Origin: Phragmites australis
Taxonomy: Eukaryota; Streptophyta; Magnoliopsida; Poales; Poaceae
Direction: 5' to 3'
NCBI RefSeq assembly: GCF_958298935.1
Contig: NC_084923.1
Location: 27,814,501 to 27,878,500, forward strand
Length of the DNA: 64,000 nt
Part shown: one piece after another, positions 10,892-23,100 of the stretch
Position numbering within the stretch: the first letter of the stretch is position 1
How the letters are laid out: every line of letters starts with the position of its first letter
Program-made: the position numbers and the translations under genes
Notes under the pieces: generated by a model
Told to the model about the DNA's origin: nothing
The model's database searches: none
Seen by the model: the letters and a program-made list of their open reading frames with translations, nothing else

Positions 10892-11902
10892 GGGAAAGAG
10901 TATGCCTTGTCGTCCATTTCTTGGGCTTTCTAGGTTGGCTCTTTGCTATTTGGCTGGTAATTGTGCTTAATTTGGTGTGGGTTGTTTAGGTGAGAGGAAC
11001 AAGGGCGGTCGGGGTGGTGGTGGTGGTGTGGATGACCAGCTTGACGTAAGCAGCGACGCCGAGAGCGTGAGCTCTATGTCTACCGCGCTGTCGGACCTCC
11101 AGCTCGCGCAGGCAACTGAGCATGTCAGCTCGCAGGAGTTCGTTCATGACAAGTACATCGACGATCTCTTCGAGAAGAGGTGAATGATACTGTTCTTTGT
11201 CTATGTCCTTGATGATTTTTAGCATCGTGCGTTTGTGTATTCATGGTTTGGGCTGCTAGTTGATTTTTTTTGGTAGGAATCGCTTAACCTTGATGCTCAC
11301 AATAATTTTAGAGTGCAGAGCTGTTAATGTTCATGGTTGCTTGGCTATCAATTATGTAGTTTTCGTATTGTTGTCGAGTCATGCATTGCCATGCCTGTAC
11401 AGCAATCTCTTCTCAAGGTTATCTCGGAAGCATCCACATCATATAGAGATAACATAAAAGATAACCTCTACAATCCATTTTCTCTTGACCCTAACTCTCA
11501 TACATTCCTACCTTGTCTAGTTTTTCTAATCTACATCCATACACTCTCTATCCTTAAAATGTGTGTTAGAGAGAGAGAGAGAGAAACAAATTCTACTACT
11601 TTGCTGCTGTTAGTTGTCTCTTTTCTGTATGTTCTTCTGCCTTTGTTTTCTCTTGCACAAGAGTCGTAGGTGGCGAGGTTTAGAGTCAGCTGAGGTGTAC
11701 CATTTTGACTTGCTCAAATGGGCCTTGTGCAATTATCCATACCTTAATTTTATGCTCTCACAATTGCAACCTATGGCTAGCAATTAGTAGTGTTGAAGTG
11801 GCTTTAATTTTTATTAGTCATGAATAATCAGAAGATGTGACCACATTTCTTGTACATTTTGGAATATCTCACATTTAGTGTAAATTTTCAGTTGCATATT
11901 TC

Positions 11903-13376
11903 TGTTATGATCTGAGATCATAACGGGGATAAACACCGCCGAGAGGATAGCTAGATGGCGTAGGCTGCTAGGGATGAGAGATTAGACTATAGATGAGATA
12001 GACTTAGAATAATATTAGAGGAGACTAGATTAATTGTTATTGCTTGATTGATTTCCAAGGGGTGTCGGCTGCTCTTGATATATAGAGAGCCTAGCTATAC
12101 AATTCCATAACCTATTCCGACTCTAACTCTATCTCCTATCCGAGCAACTATTTTATTCCTTTCCTAGACCGAACTGAATCTAATTCTTTCCAATCTTAGC
12201 TAATCCAGACTCCCAAACTTATCACAATCTAGACTTGACTTTTAATTCTAATTTATTTTCTTCATAATTTATTTAATACTTAACTCTCACCCATAGCATC
12301 TCTCCCTTCCTTTGGAGACAGTTCATCCTCAAGTTGTAGGGTGGCTACCATGGTTGCAGTCCTAACAGCTCCCACATCGACAGAAGGTGTATCCCACACC
12401 ATCATCCATGCGAATGCCAGTAGCAAGGCTGCAGATGGTGTGGCGGCAGCGTGGTGGCCGTTGATGAAGTCAGGTACATGGCCAACTTGGTCTCAGACCT
12501 TAGCTTCTTGTTATTGTCGTCGGAACATCTCATCGAAGAGATGGTGGATGGTTTAGTGTCGAGGATGGTGCCCGTGCTTGAAGCAGCAACAACAGCAACA
12601 GCAACAGCATGCACGTTGTGGTCGGCGATGGTAATAACCACTAGTGGCGACGCGGTAGCAGCGCTGGCAACGCTATTGCCACCACTCGGGCATATCGTCG
12701 AACACCTGGCGGGCAGGCTTATGCTGACGATGGTCTCCACACTTGACGCAGTTATAGCAGAGGTGTCACCCGTGATTGGCATGCCTTCCACACCCTTGAG
12801 CTTCTCGAGTGATGTCATGCGTTCCATAAGCCCATTCACCGTGTGCATGACGTCGATCAGTGCGTTCTTGATGTCGCTGAAGCTCTCCTGAAATTCCTCG
12901 CGCAACAGATCTTCCTACGCTATGAATAGCACCTTGAACTGTTCCTGCTCAACTCCAGAGGATATGGTCTCTGATACCAATTTGCTATGATCTGAGATCA
13001 TAACAGGGATAAACACCACCAGGAGGATAGCCGGACGGTGTCAGCTGCTAGGAATGAGAGATCAGACTATAAATAAGAGAGACTTAGAATATTAGAGGAG
13101 ACTAGATTAATTGTTATTGCCTGATTGATTTCCAATGAGTGTCGACTGCTCTTGATATATAGAGCCCAACCATACAGTTCCATAACCTATTCCAGCTTTA
13201 ACTCTTAGCTTCTATCCGAATACAACTCTTTTATTCCTTTCCTAAACCGAACTGAATCCAATTCTTTCCAATCTTAAATAATCCGGACTCCCTAACTTAT
13301 CTCAATCTAAACATGACTTCTAATTCTAATTTATTTCCTTCCTGATTTATCTAATACTTAACTCTCGCTCATAACA
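11903..13376 (-). mobile_element. Small non-autonomous LTR retrotransposon in IFRD intron 2
   Basis: Two near-identical LTRs (11903-12298, 396 bp; 12983-13376, 394 bp) start TGTTATGATCTGAG / TGCTATGATCTGAG and end CATAGCA / CATAACA. A primer-binding site lies left of the right LTR: TTGGTATCAGAGAC on the minus strand, about 12966-12980, similar to initiator-Met tRNA sites. A pyrimidine tract TCTCTCCCTTCC lies right of the left LTR, where the polypurine tract is expected for a minus-strand element. Flanking bases are TTTC on both sides (11899-11902 and 13377-13380), a likely target duplication. The internal part is only about 680 bp and holds a gag-like remnant and no pol. Confidence 0.82.
12402..12905 (-). 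CDS. Gag-like ORF remnant of the small LTR element
   Basis: A 167-codon open frame lies between primer-binding site and polypurine tract. It starts MREEFQESFSDIKNALIDVM and continues with a helical, coiled-coil-like N-terminus (NGLMERMTSLEKLKG), then a low-complexity Ala/Val/Ser/Thr-rich part. Many grass copia and gypsy gag proteins begin with such a helix. It has no zinc knuckle and no protease. I cannot assign it to a family, and it may be a decayed gag kept open by chance. Confidence 0.4.
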   Translation of the reverse strand: MREEFQESFSDIKNALIDVMHTVNGLMERMTSLEKLKGVEGMPITGDTSAITASSVETIVSISLPARCSTICPSGGNSVASAATASPLVVITIADHNVHAVAVAVVAASSTGTILDTKPSTISSMRCSDDNNKKLRSETKLAMYLTSSTATTLPPHHLQPCYWHSHG

Positions 13377-14180
13377 TTTCCTTGACCTTCGAACTCGATC
13401 CTTGATGCTGGTTCAAGAATAGTGGAAGTTGCATATTTCATTGCCTTTAAACTTGATCCTTGATGCTGGTTCACAAATGGTGGAAATGTATATCTATTAG
13501 TTTATATATTATGCTTAGTATATTTTAACCGGTAAACTTACTACAACTCCTTTCTCTTGTAATAGCTAACTATAATTTTTCTTTGTAGCAAAGGATTTTA
13601 TCCACAAAAATTTGCACTGTAAGGTTCAGCTCGATTATAAGTTAGGAACGATTGGTTAATAATTGAATAGGTCAACTTGTTGGCTACCCTCTGCTGTTTA
13701 TCTTGACAATTGACATGTCATAGAAAGTTGATAAATACAGAATCAAAGCTTGTTGATGCATACAATTATGCCTGTCTTGATCATGCATGTTTGCAAACAC
13801 CCTTGAGCCTGCATATCTCTACACTTTGTTTGCATGCTCGCTGATGCTGAACCTGCTCTAGTCCCTGCCAGATTTTTTTAAGGTTGATGAAACAATATCC
13901 ATTGACTATTACATCAGTGGTCCCTAAAATAAATGTATATAAAAAAGGGAGAAATGGAGAACATTCCAAAGATTTTTTTTGTTGCTTAGTGTTAGAGATA
14001 TTATTCTCTGGAGATATTATTCTCCAATTACTGCAGATATGTACAGCTGTGATTGCAATCCATAAAGGATCATTATAATCCCCTGTAATCCCTCCTAAAG
14101 GATCTCCTGTAATCACTCCATTATGGATATAAATACATGGATCCCTATGGCCTCCAGCCGTGTGCGGCATTCCCAAAATA

Positions 14181-15264
14181 TTTTCGGATTTATCTATTTT
14201 TGCGAATTATTTAATAACGGGAAATCTGAATTATTGCCCTAGCACTGACGTCATCGGCTAACTAGACTTCCTGACACGGCTCGGGTACGCTACTGGATGG
14301 CCACGTTGGACTACTCTACACATATGGCACGCTGACTAGACAAAATGAGTGGTCGAGGCACTTCATTAAATTAGAGTCGTCAATCGCGGATCCTACGGCC
14401 CTGATCTAATCACGTGAAAGGGTACGTGATGATCTAATCCTCACCACACATACAAGATTGGACGGCAGAAGGGCTCCCTACCTCAGCTTTGGCACAGAAC
14501 AACGATGATGGCGAGCTAGCGCGGTGGAGGATGGCCTGAGAAGAGCGAAGAGGATGTCACGGTGGTTGGAACTCGACAACGAACGGTGGGGCACGACCAG
14601 AAGATGATGGCGAGCTCGTTTTCAAATCATCGGGCTTCGCGATGTCTCGGGATGACCTGCCAATGTCGAGCTTCAACAGTGAAAATTCAGCGGTGATAGG
14701 AGCTCAGTGCAGTGGCTGGGACTTGAAGGCAAGTGGTGGTAAACGACGAGGTGCGACTGGCGAACACGGGCATGAACTCAGGCGGCGTCGGGGATGCACG
14801 AAGAGGCACGGCAATGGCAGCGGAGCTCAGTGGAAGCATGGCAATGTCACAAGGTCTCTGATGGCACAAACTAATTGGGATTTGGAGGTGCAAACACAAG
14901 GAGCTCGGCTGAGGGTTTGATTTGGGTTTTATAGAGGGAGGATGCGGAATCAAATCAGTTGGTTTGGCTTTAACATGATGATAAGAATTAGGGCTTCAGT
15001 TTCTAATTCTCCATTGACCTTCTTTCACTAATTGATCTGGTGTGATGGCATCTTCAATACAGGGCTTCAGTTACCAAAACTCGAGCCTCCCTTCCTTAAA
15101 CGTGCGTGCGAGGAAGATGGAATTCAAATAGGCGGGTGATGCGGCAGAGAAGGAAGAAGGGGATTCAAGGGAGAGGAAGGGGATGGCAAGTGGGTCCAAC
15201 ATGGCAGAGATAGAATAGAGAGATCGAAGAGAGAGAGATCAGAGTGGGAAGAACGGGTGTGACA
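14181..15264 (+). repeat. Partial LTR-like insert within the copia remnant (ends GGGTGTGACA)
   Basis: This tract is unrelated to the copia element around it. It has an AT-rich start, a GC-rich middle with short unsupported ORFs (such as 14642-14920) and ends CGGGTGTGACA at 15264. The same ten-base end closes the solo LTR at 20170-23437, and the AT-rich/GC-rich layout is similar. I infer a truncated Tekay-type LTR fragment. A TGTCACACCC start is not visible here. Confidence 0.4.
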
Positions 15265-15680
15265 CTTCTGCGTCTACCTCGGGGACAACTTGATATCCTG
15301 GTCTTCCAAGCGCCAAACAACAGTGTCCCGCTCTAGTGCTGAGGTCGAGTACAAGGCGATCACCTATGTTGTAGCTGAGTGCTATTGGATTCGCCAACTG
15401 TTGCAAGAATTACACTTCCCACTTAAGTCCACTATTGTCATCTACTGCAACAATGTCAACGCAGTCTACATGTCAGCCAACCCCGTCTAACATCGTCAAA
15501 CCAAGCACATAGATATCTACATGCACTTCGTCCTAGAAAAGGTCTCCTCGGTCATGATCACGTTCTTCATGTGCCTTCCAGTTTGCAGTTCGCCGATGTC
15601 ATGACCAAAGGATTACCATCCAAACTCTTCCTTGACTTTAGGGATAGTCTTGGCGTCTAGGAGCCTCCCGCTACGACTGC
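15265..15680 (+). pseudogene. Copia RNase H C-terminal remnant
   Basis: The frame reads VYLGDNLISWSSKRQTT, VSRSSAEVEYKAI, then VYMSANPV, a stop, and HRQTKHIDIYMHFV. These are the conserved RNase H positions of plant Ty1/copia elements (SWSSKKQ...SSAEAEY...NPVFHARTKHIEID). The upstream polyprotein is missing and a stop interrupts it near 15488. Confidence 0.88.
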
Positions 15681-18600
15681 AGGGGGTGTTAGATATATTA
15701 TTCTCTGGAGATATAATTCTCCAATTACTGAAGATATGTACAGCTGCGATTGTGATCCTTAAAGGATCATTATAATCCCATGTAATCCCTCCTAAAGGAC
15801 CTCCTGTAATCACTCCTTTATTGATATAAATACATGGAGGCCTGTGGCCTCAAGCTGTGTGCGGCATTCCCAAAATACTTTCCTCCTTCCTTTCTTACAC
15901 TTAGTATACAAAAGAGTTTTATTTCATCTCATCTCAGTGATGCATTTTGTTCATTTATGTATAGTTAATGAGGTTCTTTTCCTTGACAAAAATCAAGAGA
16001 AGTCCTGCATTCACTTGTATTGTCATAAAAAAGACTTCTTTGTGGAATTTCTCTTTGCAATATCTGTGTGATGTTGATAAGAGAATTTACCAATTGCTAA
16101 TGTGAATGGTCAAATGGTGCAGGGGATCCTCAAGAGAGAGAGCTTTGGACGCTCTTGTTGATGCTTTTGAAAGTTTGTGCTTCGTGGTTTAGTGGAAAAC
16201 AAGTAAGTTAATATGATTCATTAGTGATGATTCCTTAGTATCGTATATAATTAGACTAGTGAACAGACGGGATATATTATTTTCTGTGCACCCTCACTGT
16301 TGTAACTTCAGCAATGCAGTATGCATGTTCTGTCATTTATTATGCTATAGTTTTAAAAATTGTGTGAGCTTACATATGCATGTGAGTAGCCGAGATCATA
16401 TTTTGTCGTAAAAATGGCATCCTTCTTTTTGTCAACTTTACCTGATAGATTACCATCTGTTTGTTTCCTTTTTTGAAGATATGTCACACTATTGAGCCAG
16501 TTCACTAATTCAATAGAAAAAGGATCTACAAATGAGGGCTGTCTAGCTTGTCGCGCCATTGGTTGGTATTCTTCTCCACCAATAGTCATTTTCACATCAG
16601 CAATCACACTTGGTGCTGGAAGTAGTTCACACGAAATAATGGATGAGTCACATCAACAGCTTTTGGGAGTCCTCCAAACTTGGCCCGATGCACCAAAGAT
16701 GATCTCTGAATGTTGAAATTTTCTTTGCATTTCAGCGGCTTCCAGCAAATTTATTTGCACTTCGGTCTAGTAAATCTTAGATGAATGATTTTAGGCACTT
16801 GATTGCTTTGCTGTTGTCACATTTGTTGGTGCGACTGATCTTGCTGAAACCCAGCTATCTTTGAGAGCCATCTGGGATGTGATCCATCCAAAATCAGGAT
16901 CAAATGTAAGGGCGACTTTCTGTAGGCGTTTTGCATAGTAATCAGAAAGTATGGAATCCAGTTTCTTCTAAAATTAATTATTTTGGGGGTGCTTTACAGG
17001 TTGGCATTGTCAGAAAACCAAAGTCTCCTCTATTAGCAGCTGCCATATCTGCATGGACATTTCTTTTAACAACTGTTCGTTCATCAAGGAGAAATACTGA
17101 TTCTTGGAAAGAGTTAGTGAAGGCTCCCTCAATCACTGTATTCTTTTATCCGTCCAACTGCTCATGAAGCTATATCTTTATATTCTTCTTCTGCATGTAG
17201 GCCAATTACATTTCTCGCTACTCTTCTAGAAACAGAGGATCGTCCTCTGCGGATTGCTGCTGGTGAAGCATTAGCTCTGTGTTTTTGAGTTAAAACTGCT
17301 TGATGTTTGCTCTAGCGAAAAAACTGATGTTGACGGTGACACCAGAGAGACCAGTGGTTCTAAGAACCAACTTTTCTTGAATATGCAAGCATTGAAAGCC
17401 AAAATATCTGGTCTAGTCTATCATCTCTCTATGGAGGCAGGGGGTAGAGGTGCTGACAAGAAAAATCTTAATGATCAGAGAGACTTGTTCCAACGACTCT
17501 CAGATTTTATTAAGGCCTAGGTTCATTTCATTTTTTTTCCTTGAATCCATGAGTTTTTCTGTTTTCTGATAATCTAATGCTCTTGCTCCAGAGTGGTGGG
17601 TGCCCTGAAGAATCACGTACGATTTCAGGCAAGAATGTCATTTTAAGAGTTACATCATGGTGTGAATTGATACAGGTGCTCATTTTCTTGCATTTTCTTG
17701 AATTGATACAAGCTAGTCCTAATGACTTTGTTTAATGACATGAAATCGATGCACATATGCCATTTTCCACTATGTTTCTTGACCAGGGCGGTGTTCGAGT
17801 GCCAATCGGAGTGAATGATCTCTCGGATCACACCGGCTTTTAGCAGCTTCTGGACTTCTTCTTTTGCGGCTTCTGCCCGCTCTGAAGAGAGCTTGTGAAA
17901 CCTCTGGCGTACAAGCCTTGCCTTCGGGTCGACCTAGAGCGAGTGCTCGATGATGCTACGGTCGACTCCTGGTAGGTCCTACGGGGACCATGCGAAATAT
18001 CGAGGTTACTCCGTAAGACGGCCAAAAGTTGGGTTTCTTGCCCAGAGGTGAGGTTCGCCTCTATTTAGAAGGTCCGGTCGGGTTGGTCTTAGTGTATGGG
18101 GACCAGCTTTATGTCCCCTTCTGGCTGTTACCTCGAAGAGCACCACTGTTTGGAGTGCACCGACGGAGGATCTTTCAAGTCCTCCAGTGTCATAGTGTGG
18201 ATATGGCGACTGGGGAGCGTAGCAGGGTGCCCATACTCGATGCGTCTAGCCAGGTCTTGGTCGTCGTCGATGGTTATTAGCCCCTAGGGTCCGAGTATTT
18301 TTAGGTAGAGGTAATTGTGATGGGGTACAACTCCGAATCTGTTCAGGGTCCCCCGTCCCAGGATGGCGTTGTAGGCGTACGATACATCTACGATGTCAAA
18401 GGTGATAACCTTAGACTGTGATGCAGAGCCCTCGCCGAAGATGACTGGGAGTTCTATCTGTCCTAGGGCGTTGAGGGGGCCCCATTGAATCCCTGGAGGG
18501 GTCTACTGCTTGGTGATAGCCGGCTTCATGGAATTCGGAGCTGGTCGAAGGCATGCACGAATCAAAGGTCCGCCGAGCTGCCTCCGTTGGCCAGTATTCT

Positions 18601-20169
18601 TCGGACCTCGACTTTGGCGATATTGGCTGAAATGACCAGGGCAACGGAGTGGGGAAATTTTACCCCTTCAGAGTCATCGACGGTGAATGTTACGGGGGCG
18701 TCGGCCCAGACGGGGGCCTGTCGATGGATGCTAGTCGCACTGATGTAGTGTACCACGCGGGCGTAGTCTCGCCGCTGTCGTTTCGAAGTGCCACCAGAGC
18801 TCCCTCCGCCGGTAATGGCGAGGACGATCTGTTTGCCCCGCGCTCCTTCATCACTGTACCATTCTAGGGATGACTAGGGTGGTGAAGGTGGGGCCAGCTA
18901 CGGAGGATTCTGTAGGCCAAGTGGTCGACCCGTTGGTTCGCTGATGGCCTGCGATCTTTGGACTGCCGCTTGGGGGCCCCATCATTGTAGGCGAAGGCCG
19001 CCTGCCTCCCAAGGTACTCCTCATAGAAGGTGGTGAGAGTTCGACAGTTATCGGTATTATGCCCTCGTCCTGCGCCGTGCAGAGTGCACCAAGACTCTTC
19101 CTCGGAACACTAGTTTGGGGCGTGGCTTCGCTCTGGGAGGCCTCTATAGCATCCTCAGCCGCGTCCCTTGGGGTGGCCTTGGTTCGGAGCCCCGCGGCTT
19201 GTGCTGATATTGCTGATGTTTCGGTGTTGTTGTTGCCGCCCTCTTTGGGACCCTGCGGTAAGGGCCTCCTCGAAGCTCCTTTTTGCTAGGGGAGCAAGGG
19301 CGTGTGATGATCCAACCTGCAAGTGTGGTCTCTCAGAATGGGCATGGGAAGCCTCGTCAACTTGTGAGCGCCTCCGACGGAGTTTTTCCTCCTCTGCTCG
19401 CGCATATTCCTCAAACTTGCTCATGAGGACTTCTACCGTGCATATTGGGCGTCAGTTTAGTCAATCATATAGGGAGCCTTCGGCCAGGCCCTAGGTTGCA
19501 ACATCGATGACCGAAGAGTCCGATATGCCCCTAATCTGGGCTTTGGTCTGGGAGAACCTTCGAAAGTAGTCTCGGAGGGTTTCGTCTGGCCCCTGCCTGA
19601 TAGTGAACAGGCTGCCAAAAATAAATGCCCTGGAAGTTGCTGCGGAAGAGGTCTCAGAGTTGGGACCAGGTGTGAATGGTGCTGGGGTCCAGCGCCCAGA
19701 ACCAGCGTATGGCCACCCCTTCTAGGGTGAGGGGGAAGCATTTAGCCATGGTGGCTGGTGCGCCCCCACTGGCCTCTATGGCTAGGGCGTAGGATTGGGT
19801 GAACTCGTCGGGGTCTGAATTGCCTTTAAACTTGGGTAACTTCGAGGTCCGAAATTCCTCTGCGAAGGGCATGGCCTGCAGGTCGGCCCGCAGGGGAGAG
19901 TCGTGGTCCTGCAGGGGGTCCTTAAGACACTGGCCTCAGGGCTCCGGGGATCGAACGGGTCATGTCCTTGCGCCGAGGGGCTCGCCTATTGTAGAGCTTA
20001 GGTCAAAATGCGCCAGCCGTCCCGGGAGCAGCGGGGAAGGTGTGGGCAGCTTCCTGCTCGACCCGTAGGGCCGTCCATAGCTCCTCCATCTGTGCCAGGA
20101 GTGCCGCCAAGCGTGATTGCTGCTCGGGTGGAGCGGTGTTTCCGGCGGTAGCACCGGCCGCAGCCCCTA

Positions 20170-23100
20170 TGTCACACCCGGTTTTAACAGCCAAAACCAA
20201 ATGCGACTTATGTGTGCCCAGGATGTTCAACACACATAAGGATGTCACAGGTGAAGTAACAAAAGCAATACTTTAACTTACAATTGTCAAACTCTTACAC
20301 AAAGTCTTCACCTAAACAACTCTACTAACCAATCTATAACTATTAAACGATGGCAGCGGAACAAAAGCATCGGCAACCAAGCACTCCACAGGCACCGACT
20401 GGAAGACATGTTCCTAGAACACCAGGTCGTCATCTTGAAAGTCTTGAAAGTCTTCCACTGAGCAGCATATGTATTGTGGGAGATAGCAAGGGTGAGCACA
20501 TGGAGTACTCAGCAAGTGTGGGAAAATAATGATATGCATGCTTTCAACAAGAATAGGCTAACACATGGTATTTTTGCGTAAATGCAAGTAAAGAAAACAT
20601 ATTTGGACTCAAAAGCATTAGACAGTTATTAAGTGAATGTAACCCATACAGTCCAATTCCCAGCATACAAGGTTCACCACCTTGCACACCATAACCGTCT
20701 AGTACTCCCTGTACTATAACCAAAACCATAACCATCGAGTACTCCCTGTACTAGAACCATAACCAAACTCATAACCATTCCACCACCAACTAATCATGTG
20801 AGGATCCAAGTCTCTCATGACCGTGAGCACGGCTGTTATAACAGTTTTACACTCTGCAGAGGTTGTACAACTTTCCCACGAGTCGTGATTTCATCACCTG
20901 CAAGCAGATGACTAAAGTCTCCATGTTGCAATGCCGGCCAAGCACTATACACACGCCAGTGGTGTGTTGCCAGGAGATCACTACGAAGCCTTTACAAAGA
21001 ATCCTCCCAGTATGTGTCACCAACACTCCAGGTTTCACCGCTAGGTGTTGCCACCTAGAAGCCCCCTCTTGTTCCATGTGGTTTCTGAGAATTACCTTCC
21101 CTCATCCAAGCCTCCCATCTGGCCCACACAATACTAGAAGAACCCTAATTAATTGGCTAAGCCTTCCCATATCAGTCTCATGTTTGTACGGAACTTCTCG
21201 GGTTGTCGCTCCACGAACCGGTCCTTACTTAGGTTACTTGAGCAAACACTAAACCAACATCATAACCATGACAACCAACAAAACCACTTTGCTCAAGGCC
21301 TAAGGTTCCATGTTGCTAGACCATTAACCAGTTAACCACTATTGTTGCATATATTCATTAGTCAAGTATATGACACTTCTCATTATCCCAAAAGCATGGC
21401 TAAGCAATCTACCCATAAAAGACACCTAACCATAAACCATCTAGGTTCCAAGGGATGATAAGGGAAAATCTAGGGAAAACCCTAACATAGGTGACTACCC
21501 ATCATATTAACAGACATTGCATGCAGTTTTGTAAAACAAAACATTTAAAAACATAGGTTCAATATGATCAAGGACACTTGCCTTCTCCTTGCTGCTGCTC
21601 AATGTATTCTTGCTCCTGGTCTTGATATTCTTCAAACTGATCTGGGGCGTTGACGACTAATCGCACAATAAACGGCAAAGCATACAAACAAAATATACTA
21701 AGAACAGAGCACAAACCAGAGAAACAACAAGACAAAACCTATCTAGAAAGATAGATCTCGGAGAAACGAATCTATCGGCGTAAGAATCACTTAAAACAGA
21801 GCTACGATGGAAAAGATATGCTAAAAACAAGATTATGGTTTATTTTAATTAAGAAAAGGACTTAATTGTAATTATGGAAAAGTATAGGGACCTTTTTGTA
21901 AAAATAGAGGGATGTATTTGTAATTTTAAAAACTTCAGGGACCTAAGTGTAAAAAGATAGGGTTCTTTTGTTATTACAGAAAAGTCTAGGGGCTAAATTG
22001 TAAAAAGATAGGGGCTTTTAGGTAATTACAGAAAAGTTCAAGGGTCTTTTTGCAAAATTACCAATTAAAGGAATTATTAGATTTATTTTTATATTGAAAA
22101 ACCCTATATACTGTGTGGCTGCTGACCGGATGGCTGACTGGCTGTTGACTGGGCTTGATTGGCTTGCGTGGCACACACGTGGCATCCACGTGCCAAAGAT
22201 GTGGCAGGGTGATGTGGCTGAGGCGCTAACTGTGTTTAAAGAGGCGACACGTGGTAACTTGCTACTGGCTACTGAAGAGGTATCTTAATATGTAATCGGG
22301 ACCACATGATCTAGATCAGACGGCTCAGGCTTAGGGCTGCTGTCCGACGGTACTGGAGGGTGGCGGCGGGCATGGCGTGGCGGCGGCCTCGCCGGACTCT
22401 TGCCGGGATAGGGTTCCGATGAGCTAGGGACTCCGACGAGCGGCGTAACACGGTGAGGCAGGCACAGGGAGCTCGTTTTAGGGCTTACCGGGGTTGGAAC
22501 GGCACAGGAACTGGTCGGCGTCGACAAAGGCGTCGGGAAAACTCGGGGTGTTGTCGGGGTGTGGTCTCCGGGGACCCAGAGGCAAAGGAGAGGGCAAGGG
22601 CGTGTTCAGGAGGCGCTGTAGAAGCTTTGGGGCGGCTTGGTGGTAGCTAAGCGGCGCGGAGATGGCGAATTGGCGAACCTCCGTCCGAGGCGACAATGGC
22701 GGGCGGCGGCGACTAGGGTTTCGCGACTCGGGGATTTTAGGACACGGGGACGTGTCGGAATCGAGACAAGAGAGGGCAAGGGACTCGGCTGCTATTTATA
22801 GGCGGAGATCCAAGGAGTCCGGGGCGCGAACGACAAGGAAGAGGGCGGCGGCGCTGCGGTCTCGAACTCGGCCGGGAGTCCAGGAACAAGACGATGAAGG
22901 GCTCGGCCCCACATGGCGGCGACTCGAGCGATGGCGGGTTGGCGCGGGGTGTCTTCAGCGGCAGGCGGTAGCACGGCGCTGGGCTGGCTCGGGCGTGCGG
23001 CGCGGGGCGCTGGGCCGGAGCAAGGGCACGGCCCAGGCGGGAGGGAGGCGGGAGAGGCGGGCTGGGCAGGCCGGAAAAGGGAAACGGGCCGGAGGAAGCA

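Larger units (their letters stand above)
13990..15877 (+). mobile_element. Ty1/copia remnant: two short LTRs, RNase H tail only
   Basis: The LTRs (13990-14180 and 15687-15877, each about 191 bp) begin TGTTAGA and share the body CTCCAATTACTG, CAGCTGYGATTG and GTGTGCGGCATTCCCAAAATA. The purine tract GCAGGGGG directly precedes the right LTR (15680-15686), so the element is on the + strand. Of the interior only the end of the RNase H domain remains (15265-15680). 14181-15264 is foreign sequence. Outer target duplications are not clear. Confidence 0.8.
10890..17675 (+). pseudogene. IFRD (interferon-related developmental regulator) family gene, disrupted and 3'-truncated
   Basis: Exons: 1 at 10890-10899 (MGK plus one base); 2 at 10990-11179 (ERNKGGRGGGGG, DVSSDAESVSSMSTALSDLQ); 3 at 16123-16202; 4 at 16479 to about 16707; 5 at 16795-16905 (ALDCFAVVTFVGATDLAETQ); 6 at 17000-17112 (VGIVRKPKSPLLAAAISAW); 7 at 17201-17514; 8 at 17592-17675. 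Exons 1 and 2 join in phase (A|GT). This is the N-terminal and central part of the plant IFRD family. Damage: a one-base loss in exon 3 near 16177; an in-frame residual segment inside exon 4; the exon 4 donor reads GA instead of GT; an extra T in exon 7 (17282-17286); and exon 7 is followed by GC, not GT. The C-terminal exons are absent, because intron 8 runs into a Tat element at about 17722. Intron 2 carries two retroelement remnants. Confidence 0.85.

Noticed and set aside
10549..10970. Plus-strand frames of 75 and 134 codons upstream of and over IFRD exon 1
   Set aside because: They are antisense to the NIGT1/HHO coding exon; only the ten bases at 10890-10899 are explained as IFRD coding.
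12451..12891. Plus-strand 146-codon frame opposite the small element's gag
   Set aside because: The primer site and purine tract place the coding strand on the minus strand; the + frame is its complement.
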